Positions 53,581 through 62,761 of a stretch of DNA of 64,000 nt are shown piece after piece. Source of the stretch: Flavobacterium denitrificans DSM 15936 (GTDB lineage Bacteria > Bacteroidota > Bacteroidia > Flavobacteriales > Flavobacteriaceae); assembly GCF_000425445.1 (NCBI RefSeq), contig NZ_KE384377.1, positions 186,001-250,000 of the forward strand, given 5' to 3'. Every line of letters starts with the position of its first letter. Within the stretch, counting starts at the first letter, position 1. The notes beneath the pieces are model-generated. The model was not told where the DNA came from, ran no database searches, and saw nothing but the letters and a program-made list of their open reading frames with translations. The position numbers and the translations under genes are program-made.

Positions 53581-55491
53581 TTAATCTCTTCTTGGTCTTC
53601 TTGGTCTTGACGAATCGCCGAAGCTTTCAGAACGTCTTGGGGTTCTATCAGAACCACCTTCGCTTCTTCTGAAACCACCTTCTCTTGGAGCAGAATTTCT
53701 CTCTCCTCTGAATCCGCCTCTGTCAGAACCACCTTCACGTCTAGATGAAGAGTTTCTTTCTCCTCTAAATCCGCCTCTGTCAGAACCGCCTTCACGTCTT
53801 GGAGCAAAGTTTCCTTCTCTTCTTCCAGAATCACGTCTTCCTCCACGGTTGTTGTGGTCACGTCTTCCTCCGCCGTCATTTTTAGAAATTTCAACATTGA
53901 TACGACGTCCTTCTAACTGTGTATTGTTCAAGATGTCCATTACTTTGTCAGTGTGTTCAGGATCAGTATTAAAGAAAGAGAATCCTTCTTTTACGTCAAC
54001 TTTGAAAACGTCATCGCGACCTAAGTCTAAAGTTTCTTTCAAGTAATCTTTAAGAGACATCCAATCGAAATTATCTCTAGAACCAATGTTTACGAAATAA
54101 CGAACTGCTCCATTATTGCTAAATTCTCTTGGCTCAGAATCACCTCTTTCACGTCTTTCTCCAGAAGATTGAGCTGAAATATCTCTATTCTTTTTGTAGT
54201 AAGTAATGAAACGGTTGAATTCTACAGAAACCATTTTCTTAATCAATTCTTCTTTAGATAAATCTTCAAGAACATTATTGATTGCTGGCAAGTAGTTGTC
54301 AATTTCGTGATCAACCTCAGTATCTTTGATTTTGTTTGCTAAGTGCAATAATTGAATTTCGCAGATTTCGATTCCAGATGGAATAGTTTTTTCAACGAAT
54401 TTTTGTTTGATGATTCTCTCGATAGAAGAAATTTTACGCAACTCGCTTTTTGTAACAATTACAATAGAAGTTCCTAATTTTCCAGCTCTACCAGTACGTC
54501 CAGAACGGTGGTTGTACGTTTCGATTTCATCAGGTAATTGGTAGTTTACAACGTGTGTTACGTTGTCAACATCAATACCACGTGCGGCAACGTCAGTAGC
54601 AACAAGCATCTGAATTTGTCTTCCACGGAATGATTTCATTACACCATCACGTTGCGCTTGAGATAAATCTCCGTGTAACGCAGCGGCGCTATAACCATCT
54701 TCAATTAATTTTTCAGCGATTGCCTGCGTATCTCTTTTAGTACGGCAGAAAACTACTGAGAAAATGTCTGGATTAGCATCTGCTAATCTTTTTAAAGCCT
54801 CGTAACGGTCGCGAGCATTCACTAAATAAAATTCATGAGATACTGTAGACGAACCTGAGTTTTTAGTTCCAACAGTAATTTCCAATGGGTCACTCATGAA
54901 TTGTTTTGCAATTCTAGCAACCTCCTGTGGCATAGTTGCAGAGAACAACCATGTGCTTTTTTCGTCTGGAGTATCTGATAAAATAGAACAGATATCATCA
55001 TAAAATCCCATGTTCAACATTTCGTCAGCCTCATCAAGAACACAGTAATCTATGTTTTTAATGTTAACCAAACCTCTGTTGATCATGTCTTGCATTCTTC
55101 CTGGAGTAGCCACAATAATTTGTGCTCCTCTCTTAATTTCTCTTGCTTGCTCTGTAATACTAGCTCCTCCGTAAACTGCTACCACATTAATACCTTTTTC
55201 GTATTTTGAGTAGTTTTTAAGTTCGTTAGTAATCTGTAAACAAAGCTCCCTTGTTGGCGATAAAACTAATGCCTGTGTATTTCTGTTGTCAGCATCAATT
55301 TTTTGGATTAACGGAAAACCGAAAGCTGCCGTTTTCCCTGTCCCTGTCTGAGCCAACGCAACCATATCCGTGTCTTTTTCCAATAATAGGGGAATCGCCT
55401 TTTCCTGTACCTCTGACGGATTTTCAAATCCTAGATCTAAAATCGCCTTCAGTAACGATTCATTTAATCCTAATTGTTCAAATTTGTTCAT
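53581..55491 (-). CDS. DEAD-box RNA helicase with DbpA-like domain and Arg/Gly tail
   Basis: ATP-dependent RNA helicase of 636 residues, of the kind used in ribosome assembly or cold adaptation. Q-motif, Walker A AQTGTGKTAAFG, VLDEADEML, SAT and HRSGRTGRAGKLG are all present. A DbpA-type RNA-binding domain lies near 470-545 (RYFVNIGSRDNFDWMSLKDYL). The last 90 residues are rich in Arg, Gly and Ser, with tandem REGGSDRGGFRGERNS units. The ATG giving MNKFEQLGLNESLLK is used; an ATG eight codons earlier is also in frame but adds MHPILKIH without family support. Confidence 0.95.
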   Translation of the reverse strand: MNKFEQLGLNESLLKAILDLGFENPSEVQEKAIPLLLEKDTDMVALAQTGTGKTAAFGFPLIQKIDADNRNTQALVLSPTRELCLQITNELKNYSKYEKGINVVAVYGGASITEQAREIKRGAQIIVATPGRMQDMINRGLVNIKNIDYCVLDEADEMLNMGFYDDICSILSDTPDEKSTWLFSATMPQEVARIAKQFMSDPLEITVGTKNSGSSTVSHEFYLVNARDRYEALKRLADANPDIFSVVFCRTKRDTQAIAEKLIEDGYSAAALHGDLSQAQRDGVMKSFRGRQIQMLVATDVAARGIDVDNVTHVVNYQLPDEIETYNHRSGRTGRAGKLGTSIVIVTKSELRKISSIERIIKQKFVEKTIPSGIEICEIQLLHLANKIKDTEVDHEIDNYLPAINNVLEDLSKEELIKKMVSVEFNRFITYYKKNRDISAQSSGERRERGDSEPREFSNNGAVRYFVNIGSRDNFDWMSLKDYLKETLDLGRDDVFKVDVKEGFSFFNTDPEHTDKVMDILNNTQLEGRRINVEISKNDGGGRRDHNNRGGRRDSGRREGNFAPRREGGSDRGGFRGERNSSSRREGGSDRGGFRGERNSAPREGGFRRSEGGSDRTPRRSESFGDSSRPRRPRRD

Positions 55492-55512
55492 ATGTATTTT
55501 TAAAATAGGGTG

Positions 55513-55520
55513 CAAAATTA
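55513..55520 (-). promoter_or_regulatory. -7 box of the helicase gene (TAATTTTG)
   Basis: TAATTTTG on the minus strand fits TAnnTTTG and lies about 20 bases before the chosen ATG. It overlaps the longer alternative start region, which favours the downstream start. No -33 TTG was found at the right distance. Confidence 0.42.
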
Positions 55521-55695
55521 CTGTTAATTATTCAGATATGCTAATGCTATTTCAAGAATTATGTATTTGTTATGATTTGATTATCAAAAAGTTATGTTTG
55601 TTGTGAAATGATTTTTTTTAAAGATTGAAGAATTTTGGAAAAAAACACGTCTTGAAATATAAATTTTGGCTTCTAAAATGTTGTATTTTAAACAA

Positions 55696-56274
55696 TTATT
55701 TTATTGAGTTCAGAAAATCAATAAGTTGCTGCGTTGCTTTTCCGCGATGACCAATTTTATTTTTGGTTTCCAAAGGTAATTCAGCAAAGGTTTCGCCGTA
55801 ATTTTCCGGCTTGAAAATTGGATCATAGCCAAAGCCTTGATTCCCAGTTTTATTTAAAGTGATTTCTCCTTTTGCAATTCCGGTAAAAAGATGCTGTTTT
55901 CCATTTAAATTCAAAGCAATAACGGTCTTGAACTGTGCATTGCGGTTCTGTTCGTCTTTTAAAGCCTCTAAAAGCTTATTCATGTTGTCGTCGGCATTTT
56001 TTTGTTCGCCCGCGTATCGTGCTGAATAAACTCCGGGTTCTCCGTTTAATGCATGAACTTCTAGTCCAGTATCATCGGCAAAGCAATCGTAACCATATTT
56101 TTCGGTTACATAATCGGCTTTCAAAATTGCATTTCCTTCAATTGTATTGGCTGTTTCCGGAATATCTTCAAGACAGCCAATATCTTCTAAACTTAATAAT
56201 TGTATGGATCCGTTTAGAATGCTTTGAATTTCTCTGATTTTATTTTTATTGTTTGATGCGAAAACGAGTTTCAT
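55696..56274 (-). CDS. rdgB: RdgB/HAM1-type non-canonical purine NTP pyrophosphatase
   Basis: Cleanses dITP, XTP and related nucleotides to monophosphates. It is 192 residues and starts [20 protein letters not shown], with the substrate motif [23 protein letters not shown], then GYDPIFKP and a C-terminal [10 protein letters not shown], all hallmarks of the ITPase family. The start overlaps the stop of the upstream membrane-protein gene by 29 bases, implying coupled translation. Confidence 0.96.
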   Translation of the reverse strand: MKLVFASNNKNKIREIQSILNGSIQLLSLEDIGCLEDIPETANTIEGNAILKADYVTEKYGYDCFADDTGLEVHALNGEPGVYSARYAGEQKNADDNMNKLLEALKDEQNRNAQFKTVIALNLNGKQHLFTGIAKGEITLNKTGNQGFGYDPIFKPENYGETFAELPLETKNKIGHRGKATQQLIDFLNSIK

Positions 56275-56644
56275 AATTGTTATATTTTAAAATGATTTTT
56301 TCGATATAAAAGACAAATAATCCCCCACCGGTGTAAGCGATTATATCTGACCATAAAAAGCCCTGACCCAAAACATATCTTCCGAAAAGTGTTTGTCTCA
56401 GTTCAATAATCCAAGGGGCCTGATAAAGCTGTAAAAATTCAATTCCATAGCAAATTGCTAATGAGAGAATAAAAATGTAAGTTGCTTTTTTTGTGGAAAA
56501 TACAATCCTAACAAGAAAGTAAATCATTACAGCGTATAGAAAATCGCCAATCCACAAAGGGGCGAATGAAATTTTTCGGGAAATGATCCCAAGAAAAATA
56601 ATTGATAAGAATAGTATAAGATATAGGGCTCTGACTTTGTTCAA
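56246..56644 (-). CDS. DUF2809 membrane protein
   Basis: Inner-membrane protein of 132 residues with four predicted helices and the DUF2809 patterns [28 protein letters not shown] and [15 protein letters not shown]. The C-terminus [13 protein letters not shown] extends over the rdgB start in another frame. DUF2809 has no defined role; some members lie near ribonucleotide or antibiotic-resistance genes, but this context gives no further hint. Confidence 0.86.
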   Translation of the reverse strand: MNKVRALYLILFLSIIFLGIISRKISFAPLWIGDFLYAVMIYFLVRIVFSTKKATYIFILSLAICYGIEFLQLYQAPWIIELRQTLFGRYVLGQGFLWSDIIAYTGGGLFVFYIEKIILKYNNYETRFRIKQ

Positions 56645-56850
56645 ATTTGATGATGAAGGTTTTTATGGAAACAAATTTACGATTTTCTAGGTTTTCCCGT
56701 TGTAAAGTTTCAAACTTTGACAAAGAGAAGAGCGCGGACAAGGGGAGAATTGTACATTTTTGGTTAGTTAGAAATACAAACACTCAAATAAGTTCCCTTT
56801 ATTTTATAAATTTATCGATTCAATAAACTTCACTATCAAAAAATAACCAC

Positions 56851-58029
56851 ATGAATGCAAAAATTCTTACTCTGATTGCGGCTATGTTCTTGCTTGGGAA
56901 TCAGGGTTATTCTCAAAAAGACAATTCGTTTAATATTAAAAAACAACTTGATTACTGTGCAGAACAGGCTTCAAAGACATTAAAAGTGATTCCGAATGAC
57001 GGAACATCGCCTAGAACGGTTCCGAATGGAAGCAAAGAATGGAAATTCGTTGGTTATAAAGATTGGACAAGCGGATTTTGGCCTGGCGAATTATGGTATT
57101 TATACCAAGCAACCGGCGATAAGAAATGGGAAAAAGAAGCCGATAAATTCAGCCGATTTTTAACACCTTTATCGGTGAGCAAAGCGGGAGATCACGATTT
57201 AGGCTTTCAGGTTTTCAACAGTTTTGGGAACGGATATCGATTGACTAAAAACAAAGAATACAAAGAAATTATCTTAAAAACGGCCGATACATTGGCAACA
57301 CTTTTTAATCCGAAGGTGGGAACAATTCAATCTTGGCCTCATAATAAAATGGGTGGGCACAATACCATTATTGACAATATGATGAATTTGGAATTGTTGT
57401 TCTGGGCTTCTAAAAATGGAGGAAGTAAAAAGTTATACGACATTGCTGTAAAACATGCCGAAACGACAATGGCAAATCATTTTAGACCAGATTATACTTC
57501 TTACCATGTTGTAATTTATGACTATGAAACGGGGAAAAAGATAAAAGGAAGAACTGCACAGGGATACAGTGATGATAGTATGTGGGCGAGAGGTCAGGCA
57601 TGGGGTATTTATGGTTTTACAATGGTTTACAGAGAAACAAAAGATTCTAAATTTTTAGATTTTGCACATAAAATAGCCAGAGTTTATCTGGATAAATTAA
57701 CTACAGAAGACTTGATTCCGTACTGGGATTTTAATGCGCCAGATATTCCAAATGCGCCTCGTGATGCATCTGCTGCTGCGATTGTTTCATCGGCTCTTTT
57801 AGAATTGAGTTCTTATACAAAAGATAAAAATCTGAAAAAAGAATATTTGACAAAAGCTGAAAAAATGATCGTTTCGCTTTCGGATAATTATCAAAGCCAT
57901 GAAGTCAATTCGGCATTTTTGCTTCATTCGACTGGTCATAAGCCAGCTGGAAGCGAAGTAGATTGTTCTATAAATTACGCAGATTATTATTATCTTGAAG
58001 CGCTTTTAAGACTTCAAAAAATAAAATAA
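56851..58029 (+). CDS. Glycoside hydrolase family 88 (unsaturated glucuronyl hydrolase-like)
   Basis: Exported enzyme of 392 residues. A signal peptide (ending NQGYSQ) is followed by an alpha6/alpha6 barrel. GH88 enzymes hydrate the unsaturated uronic acid left at the non-reducing end by polysaccharide lyases. The catalytic and substrate-binding aspartates fit HDLGFQVFNSFG and TIIDNMMNLELLFW, with WARGQAWGIYGFTMVY following. No lyase gene lies within this window, so the enzyme may serve a glycan pathway encoded elsewhere. The next gene, a lipoprotein, starts 10 bases later. Confidence 0.94.
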   Translation: MNAKILTLIAAMFLLGNQGYSQKDNSFNIKKQLDYCAEQASKTLKVIPNDGTSPRTVPNGSKEWKFVGYKDWTSGFWPGELWYLYQATGDKKWEKEADKFSRFLTPLSVSKAGDHDLGFQVFNSFGNGYRLTKNKEYKEIILKTADTLATLFNPKVGTIQSWPHNKMGGHNTIIDNMMNLELLFWASKNGGSKKLYDIAVKHAETTMANHFRPDYTSYHVVIYDYETGKKIKGRTAQGYSDDSMWARGQAWGIYGFTMVYRETKDSKFLDFAHKIARVYLDKLTTEDLIPYWDFNAPDIPNAPRDASAAAIVSSALLELSSYTKDKNLKKEYLTKAEKMIVSLSDNYQSHEVNSAFLLHSTGHKPAGSEVDCSINYADYYYLEALLRLQKIK

Positions 58030-58039
58030 TTAAGAAACT

Positions 58040-58441
58040 ATGAAAAGAATAACCCAAATTTTGTCAATGATCATGATTGTGTTTTTGTTGGTGAGCTGTA
58101 AAAATGCCAAGCAAAAACTACAGGAATATGTAACAGCATACAATGCTTCGGCTAAGACTTTTAAAGCTGATAATGTTACTCTGACGACTGCAAGAGGTTA
58201 TATCAACGATGATAAAATCGAATTAAGGTTTGAGACTGGCTTAGAACAAAATCAAGCAAATAAAATGGCCGGAGATATGGCATTCTCAAAATTGCTGAAA
58301 GAGATGATAAACAAAAATCAGATCCCAAAGGAATTAGTTGAAGAAGGAATTCGATTTGATGCTTATTTTTTAGCAGACGACAACACCGTTCTTTCAAAAA
58401 AGATTATTGATAAAGAATCTATTTCGGAAATATTACAATAA
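58040..58441 (+). CDS. Hypothetical lipoprotein (paralogue A)
   Basis: Lipoprotein of 133 residues with the lipobox FLLVSC. The mature part shares its plan with the next gene: SCKNAKQKLQEYVTAYN, then a strand region, KIELRFETGLEQNQANK, LLKEMINKNQIPKELVEEGIRFDAYFL and KKIIDKESI. It is therefore a tandem paralogue. It lies just after GH88 and probably shares its transcript. The function is unknown. Confidence 0.78.
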   Translation: MKRITQILSMIMIVFLLVSCKNAKQKLQEYVTAYNASAKTFKADNVTLTTARGYINDDKIELRFETGLEQNQANKMAGDMAFSKLLKEMINKNQIPKELVEEGIRFDAYFLADDNTVLSKKIIDKESISEILQ

Positions 58442-58466
58442 ATAGATTTGTAGTGCCTATTTTATG

Positions 58467-58498
58467 ACCTCTTTAGTTTTTGCTAAAGAGGTTTTTTT
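58467..58498 (+). terminator. Terminator after lipoprotein paralogue A
   Basis: ACCTCTTTAG and CTAAAGAGGT form a 10-base stem with a 6-base loop and run into T7. It separates the two paralogous lipoprotein genes into different transcripts. Confidence 0.85.
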
Positions 58499-58573
58499 AT
58501 TTGATGAATAGCCTTGTTTTGGTATAGTTTATTTGTAGTCAAAGGATTGTGAATTTTATTTTTTATGTGAATG

Positions 58574-58604
58574 TTGTTTTTGTGTTATAAGTTTGTTATG
58601 TTTG
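58574..58604 (+). promoter_or_regulatory. Promoter of lipoprotein paralogue B (TTG-N20-TATGTTTG)
   Basis: TTG at 58574-58576 and a perfect TAnnTTTG box at 58597-58604 are 20 bases apart, predicting a start about 25 bases before the ATG. Confidence 0.65.
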
Positions 58605-58635
58605 AGTTAAAAAATAACCAAAAACCTAAAAAATT

Positions 58636-59073
58636 ATGAAAAAAATTACCCAAATCGCATTTGTATTTATTTTGATTCTAGCGCTTGCAAGTTGTAAAAA
58701 CACAAAACAGAAAATCCAGGAGCATGTTAGCAATTATAACACGACAGCTTCTATAAAAGGAGGAAATGTTGTATCGACAAGTGCAAAAGCATTTTTAAAT
58801 GATAGTAAAATTGAAATCAGAATTGAAACAGATTTGGAAGGAACTGAGGAAAACAAACTGGCTTATCAGGAGACTTTTCCAAGTTTGCTTGCCGAAATGA
58901 TTAAAAACGACCAGATCTCTCGAGAGTTAATTGAAGAAGGAGTAAAGTTTGATGTGTACTTTATCTCTTATAATAATGTGATTCTGGCAAAACAATTAGT
59001 TGACAAAGAAGAATTGGCGGCTTTAGAAGGCTCTGAAAGTGCAGGGAATGGAAAAGAAACCGCAAAATTGTAA
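58636..59073 (+). CDS. Hypothetical lipoprotein (paralogue B)
   Basis: Lipoprotein of 145 residues with the lipobox LALASC. It repeats paralogue A segment by segment: SCKNTKQKIQEHVSNYN, DSKIEIRIETDLEGTEENK, LLAEMIKNDQISRELIEEGVKFDVYFI and KQLVDKEEL. The two were probably formed by tandem duplication. Unlike A, it has its own promoter and a Glu/Gly/Ser-rich tail (EGSESAGNGKETAKL). The function is unknown. Confidence 0.8.
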   Translation: MKKITQIAFVFILILALASCKNTKQKIQEHVSNYNTTASIKGGNVVSTSAKAFLNDSKIEIRIETDLEGTEENKLAYQETFPSLLAEMIKNDQISRELIEEGVKFDVYFISYNNVILAKQLVDKEELAALEGSESAGNGKETAKL

Positions 59074-59110
59074 ATGCCTGTGAAATAAAATTACGCTATT
59101 ATAAATATCA

Positions 59111-59137
59111 AAAAAGCCTCTTTTAAAGAGGCTTTTT
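59111..59137. terminator. Bidirectional terminator
   Basis: AAAAAGCCTCTTT and AAAGAGGCTTTTT form a perfect 13-base stem around a single base, with A- and T-runs at both ends. It lies between the convergent lipoprotein B and FMN-protein genes. Confidence 0.85.
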
Positions 59138-59141
59138 AATT

Positions 59142-60656
59142 TTAATTTCGTTTGGTAACGTTTGTTAAGTTATCTGGAAAATATAATTCTGAGAGATTTG
59201 TGAATTCATCACCTCGCATAAAGATATTGATGTCAACATCGGCAAAAGAAGTTTTTCCGGCTGCAGCCAAAAGCTCATTAGCGGAATGAAGCGTATTTTT
59301 ATGAAAATGATATACGCGTTCTGATTTATCCGTGACAACCAAACCTTTCATCAGCATTTTGTTTTGAGTAGCAACGCCAGTTGGGCATTCATTATTATGA
59401 CAGCGCAATGCCTGAATGCAACCCAACGAAAACATAAAACCTCTTGCACTGTTACACATATCAGCTCCTAACGCAATGGCGTGTAAAATAGAATAGCCAG
59501 AAATGATTTTGCCACTTCCAATAATTCTGATTTTGTCTCTGATATTTAGTCCGACCAATGTTTTGTTGACAAAAATCAAAGCAGGCTCAAACGGCATTCC
59601 AACTCCGTCTGCAAATTCAAGCGGTGCTGCGCCGGTTCCACCTTCGGCACCATCAACTGTAATGAAATCTGGATAAATATCTTCAGCAATCATTTCGTGG
59701 CAAATCGATTCAAATTCTGCAGTATTTCCAATACACAATTTAAATCCGATTGGTTTTCCATTCGATAAATCCCGTAATTGCTTGACGAAATGAATTAGTC
59801 CTTTTGAATCTGAAAATGCATGATGGCCAGGAGGAGAAAGAATCATCGTATGTGGTTGTACACCTCTAATTTTAGCAATCTGCTCGGTGTTTTTTCTGGC
59901 TGGAAGAACACCTCCATGACCTGGTTTTGCTCCTTGAGAAAGTTTGATTTCGATCATTTTTACATTCGGAAGATTGGCTTTTTCTGAGAATTTTTCTGGA
60001 CTGAAATTTCCTTCGGCATCACGACATCCAAAATAGCCTGTACCAATTTGCCAAGTAATATCGCCACCACCTTCAAGGTGAAATTCAGTTAATCCGCCTT
60101 CTCCTGTATTTTGGTAGAAATTCCCTTTTTTTGCGCCAATATTAATGGCGCGAACGGCATGTTCGCTCAATGAACCAAAACTCATTGCAGAGACATTAAA
60201 TAAAGAAGCCGAATAAGGCTGTTTGCAATCTTTTCCACCAACCAATACACGAGGTAATTCCTCGTTTACTTTTGCAGGAAAAATAGAATGTTTTATTCCT
60301 TCGTAGTTCTCTGTATTTAAGTTTAATTGCGTTCCAAACGGAGTGCTCGAATCAATATTTTTTGCCCTTTGGTATACTAAAGAACGTTGGTTTCTTGAAA
60401 AAGGTTTTCCGTCAGTAGATCTTTCGATAAAATATTGTTGAATCTCAGGTGCAATCATTTCAAATAAATATCTGAAATATCCCAAAACCGGAAAGTTCCT
60501 TAAAATAGCATGTTTTTCCTGAGATGCGTTATAAACTCCCACAATCAGCAAAAGCGGAATAATAAATACGAGTAAATAACCTCGCCCGGTGTAATAATAA
60601 ATTGCAGCAACAATTAGAAACAATAAGAATCCGTAAATAAAGAATTTTTTTCTCAT
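59142..60656 (-). CDS. FMN-binding glutamate synthase-like family protein with membrane anchor
   Basis: Protein of 504 residues. Two N-terminal hydrophobic segments (FIYGFLLFLIVAAIYYYTG and YLLVFIIPLLLIVGVYNA) precede a GltB-like FMN domain. Marks are SAMSFGSLSEHAVRAINIGAKKGNFYQNTGEGGLTEFHL, KLSQGAKPGHGGVLP, FITVDGAEGGTGAAPLEF and the Cys-containing CNSARGFMFSLGCIQALRCHNNECPTGVATQ. No amidotransferase domain is present, so it is not a complete glutamate synthase. The anchor suggests a membrane-linked redox function. It is transcribed with a NYN-domain gene 36 bases upstream. Confidence 0.93.
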   Translation of the reverse strand: MRKKFFIYGFLLFLIVAAIYYYTGRGYLLVFIIPLLLIVGVYNASQEKHAILRNFPVLGYFRYLFEMIAPEIQQYFIERSTDGKPFSRNQRSLVYQRAKNIDSSTPFGTQLNLNTENYEGIKHSIFPAKVNEELPRVLVGGKDCKQPYSASLFNVSAMSFGSLSEHAVRAINIGAKKGNFYQNTGEGGLTEFHLEGGGDITWQIGTGYFGCRDAEGNFSPEKFSEKANLPNVKMIEIKLSQGAKPGHGGVLPARKNTEQIAKIRGVQPHTMILSPPGHHAFSDSKGLIHFVKQLRDLSNGKPIGFKLCIGNTAEFESICHEMIAEDIYPDFITVDGAEGGTGAAPLEFADGVGMPFEPALIFVNKTLVGLNIRDKIRIIGSGKIISGYSILHAIALGADMCNSARGFMFSLGCIQALRCHNNECPTGVATQNKMLMKGLVVTDKSERVYHFHKNTLHSANELLAAAGKTSFADVDINIFMRGDEFTNLSELYFPDNLTNVTKRN

Positions 60657-60692
60657 GTTTTTAAAAAATTAAATAGGTAATAAATGCAATAA

Positions 60693-61472
60693 TTAGTTGA
60701 ATCTTAAACGTACATAAACGTGTTTGATTCCTTTTTTGTCTGATTCTCTTTCGTCGATTTCCAGAATATCAGTTAACGATTTAAGCATTGGTGTCAGTTT
60801 TGAATAACCATAATTTCGAGGATCAAATTCAGGTTTTTTCTTCACGATCAAATTGCCGACATCCCCAAGAAATGCCCAGCCATCATCATCTTCGATGTCT
60901 TCAATTGTAGATTCGATTAGTTCAATGGTTTGTTTGTCAATTTTATGAAGTGCTTTTTCAGCAGGTTTCTCAACCGGTTTTTTGGTGTCTGCAGCTACTA
61001 CTTTTGGTTTTTTCTTTTGAGTTGCGCCGTCCAAAACTTCAATGTATATAAATCGGTCACAGGCAACAATAAAAGAGTTTGGCGTTTTCTTTTCTCCAAT
61101 ACCAATTACTTTCATGCCCGATTCGCGAAGTCTCACTGCAAGCCTTGTAAAATCGCTGTCGCTGGAAACAATGCAAAAACCGTCTAATTTTCCGGAATAA
61201 AGCAAATCCATAGCATCAATAATTAGCGCAGAATCTGACGAATTTTTTCCAACGGTATAACTATATTGCTGAATAGGAGTAATAGCATGTTCCAATAAAA
61301 CGCCTTTCCATCCATTTGCATTCGGTTTTGTCCAGTCGGCATAAATTCTTTTCGTAGTGGGCGTTCCTAATTTTGCAATTTCTTCCATCATGCCTTTTAC
61401 ATTACTGTAAGGCACATTGTCTGCATCAATAAGAACTGCCAGTTTTAAATCTTTTGAATTGCTTAAAGGCAT
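60693..61472 (-). CDS. NYN (LabA/PIN-like) domain protein with OST-HTH/LOTUS C-terminus
   Basis: Probable RNA-processing protein of 259 residues. The NYN domain covers residues about 8-150, with the acidic catalytic centre in VLIDADNVPYSN, DSALIIDAMDLL and VSSDSDFTRLAVRLRESG. These match LabA-like RNases, which need Mg2+ and four Asp. After a Lys/Pro/Ala linker, residues 190-259 resemble an OST-HTH (LOTUS) RNA-binding domain (WAFLGDVGNLIVKKKPEFDPRNYGYSKLTPML). No known partner is adjacent. Confidence 0.93.
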   Translation of the reverse strand: MPLSNSKDLKLAVLIDADNVPYSNVKGMMEEIAKLGTPTTKRIYADWTKPNANGWKGVLLEHAITPIQQYSYTVGKNSSDSALIIDAMDLLYSGKLDGFCIVSSDSDFTRLAVRLRESGMKVIGIGEKKTPNSFIVACDRFIYIEVLDGATQKKKPKVVAADTKKPVEKPAEKALHKIDKQTIELIESTIEDIEDDDGWAFLGDVGNLIVKKKPEFDPRNYGYSKLTPMLKSLTDILEIDERESDKKGIKHVYVRLRFN

Positions 61473-61500
61473 TTGTTAAATATTTAAAATTTAATACTCT

Positions 61501-61508
61501 CAAAGTTA
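61501..61508 (-). promoter_or_regulatory. -7 box of the NYN gene (TAACTTTG)
   Basis: TAACTTTG on the minus strand lies about 28 bases before the ATG. The nearest TTG upstream is too far for a standard -33, so it is called weakly. Confidence 0.4.
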
Positions 61509-61620
61509 AAATTAAAATTGGTTTTTATAAGAATTCAATGATGAATAAGTGGTTTGATGCGTACTAATTAGTTTCATTATAAATAATATTCAGTCTTTAG
61601 AAAAATAATTAAAGATAAGT

Positions 61621-61651
61621 TTGTCTTTTATTTAAAATCTCTCTATCTTTG
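61621..61651 (+). promoter_or_regulatory. Promoter of the Rrf2 gene (TTG-N20-TATCTTTG)
   Basis: TTG at 61621-61623 and a perfect TAnnTTTG box at 61644-61651 are 20 bases apart. The leader before the ATG is about 15-20 bases. No clear palindrome for self-regulation was recognised. Confidence 0.62.
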
Positions 61652-61672
61652 TATGGAATTAATTAAGGGTGT

Positions 61673-62122
61673 ATGTTTTCTAAAGCGTGTGAGTACGGAA
61701 TAAGAGCTTCGATATTTATTGCAACCAAATCTTCGAAAGGGATTCGGGTTGGAATAAAAGACGTAGCAAAAGAAATTGATTCGCCGGAACCATTTACAGC
61801 CAAGATTATGCAGATTTTAACCAAAAGTGGCATAATTCATTCGACAAAAGGAGTAGGAGGCGGATTCGAAGTTTCGCCAGAGGCATCAAAAACAATAAAA
61901 TTGATTCAGATTGTAGATGCTATTGACGGGAATAAAATATACAGCGGTTGTGGAATTGGATTGAAGGAATGCTCAGAAGAACATCCTTGTCCCTTTCATC
62001 ACGAGTTCAAGAAAATAAGAGGACTGCTGTTAGAAATGCTTAAAAATACAACTTTAGAACAGCTAGCTTCTGATGTAAAATCGGGAGAATTCTTTCTTAA
62101 AACGACAAATGCGAACAATTAA
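61673..62122 (+). CDS. Rrf2 family regulator with three clustered cysteines (NsrR-like)
   Basis: Winged-helix regulator of 149 residues. The N-terminal DNA-binding part MFSKACEYGIRASIFIA and ISEPFTAKI-type recognition region (SPEPFTAKIMQILTKSGIIHSTKGVGGGFEVS) match Rrf2. Cys93, Cys100 and Cys106 in SGCGIGLKECSEEHPCPF lie where NsrR and IscR bind an iron-sulfur cluster. The spacing CX6CX5C differs from NsrR (CX8CX5C) and IscR (CX5CX5C). Since azurin and nitric oxide reductase genes follow, NO sensing is the favoured reading. Confidence 0.93.
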   Translation: MFSKACEYGIRASIFIATKSSKGIRVGIKDVAKEIDSPEPFTAKIMQILTKSGIIHSTKGVGGGFEVSPEASKTIKLIQIVDAIDGNKIYSGCGIGLKECSEEHPCPFHHEFKKIRGLLLEMLKNTTLEQLASDVKSGEFFLKTTNANN

Positions 62123-62142
62123 TATTATTAAATATCTTAAAA

Positions 62143-62670
62143 ATGAATACAAAAACCAAAATTTCAGTATTAATCCTAATGGGATTTTTAGCAGTTACTT
62201 CTTGCGGTAAAAAAGAAACAACTCCAGCTGAACCAACAGAACCTACCGAAACATCTATTGAAGGAGAAAAAGCTCCAACAGCTGCAACTACAGAGGAAAA
62301 TGTTTTAGTTATTGAAGGAAATGACCAAATGCAATTTAATGTAAATGAATTGAAAGCTGTTGCCGGAAAACCAATCAAATTAACTTTGAAACACGTTGGT
62401 AAAATTCCGAAAGAAGCAATGGGACACAATCTTGTGATTTTACAGGAAGGAACAGATCAAGCAGCTTTTGCTTTAAAAGCAAATGATGCCAAAGCAACGG
62501 ATTATATTCCGGAATCTGAAAAAGCTTCAATCATTGCGCACACTAAATTAATTGGTGGTGGAGAAGAAGATACAATCGAATTTACAATTGATAAAAAAGG
62601 ATCTTACCCATTTATTTGCTCTTTCCCAGGGCACGTAGCTATGATGAAAGGTGTATTAATTGTTGAGTAA
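62143..62670 (+). CDS. Azurin (type 1 copper protein)
   Basis: Periplasmic or membrane-anchored electron-carrier protein of 175 residues. It begins with a lipoprotein signal (lipobox VTSC, Cys21), then a Pro/Thr/Glu linker of about 35 residues before the cupredoxin. Copper ligands are His95 (MGHNLVI), Cys159, His164 and Met168 (ICSFPGHVAMMKG), with the azurin spacing Cys-X4-His-X3-Met. Azurin can donate electrons in denitrification. It lies between the Rrf2 gene and the NO reductase gene. Confidence 0.95.
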   Translation: MNTKTKISVLILMGFLAVTSCGKKETTPAEPTEPTETSIEGEKAPTAATTEENVLVIEGNDQMQFNVNELKAVAGKPIKLTLKHVGKIPKEAMGHNLVILQEGTDQAAFALKANDAKATDYIPESEKASIIAHTKLIGGGEEDTIEFTIDKKGSYPFICSFPGHVAMMKGVLIVE

Positions 62671-62675
62671 ATAAC

Positions 62676-62716
62676 AAAAAGCTCCAAATGCTGTAACTGG
62701 ATTTGGAGTTTTTTTA
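62676..62716 (+). terminator. Terminator (or attenuator) after azurin
   Basis: CTCCAAAT and ATTTGGAG pair across an 11-base loop, followed by a T7 tract. NorB starts 46 bases later, so the hairpin may lower rather than end transcription into it. Confidence 0.65.
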
Positions 62717-62761
62717 AAAACTAATAAAAGATAAAATTATCTTTTATTAAATGAAAAAAGA

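Noticed and set aside
53481..53897. Leftward ORF of 138 codons, Glu/Val/Leu-rich
   Set aside because: It is another frame of the helicase Arg/Gly repeat DNA, whose regular units create long low-complexity ORFs.
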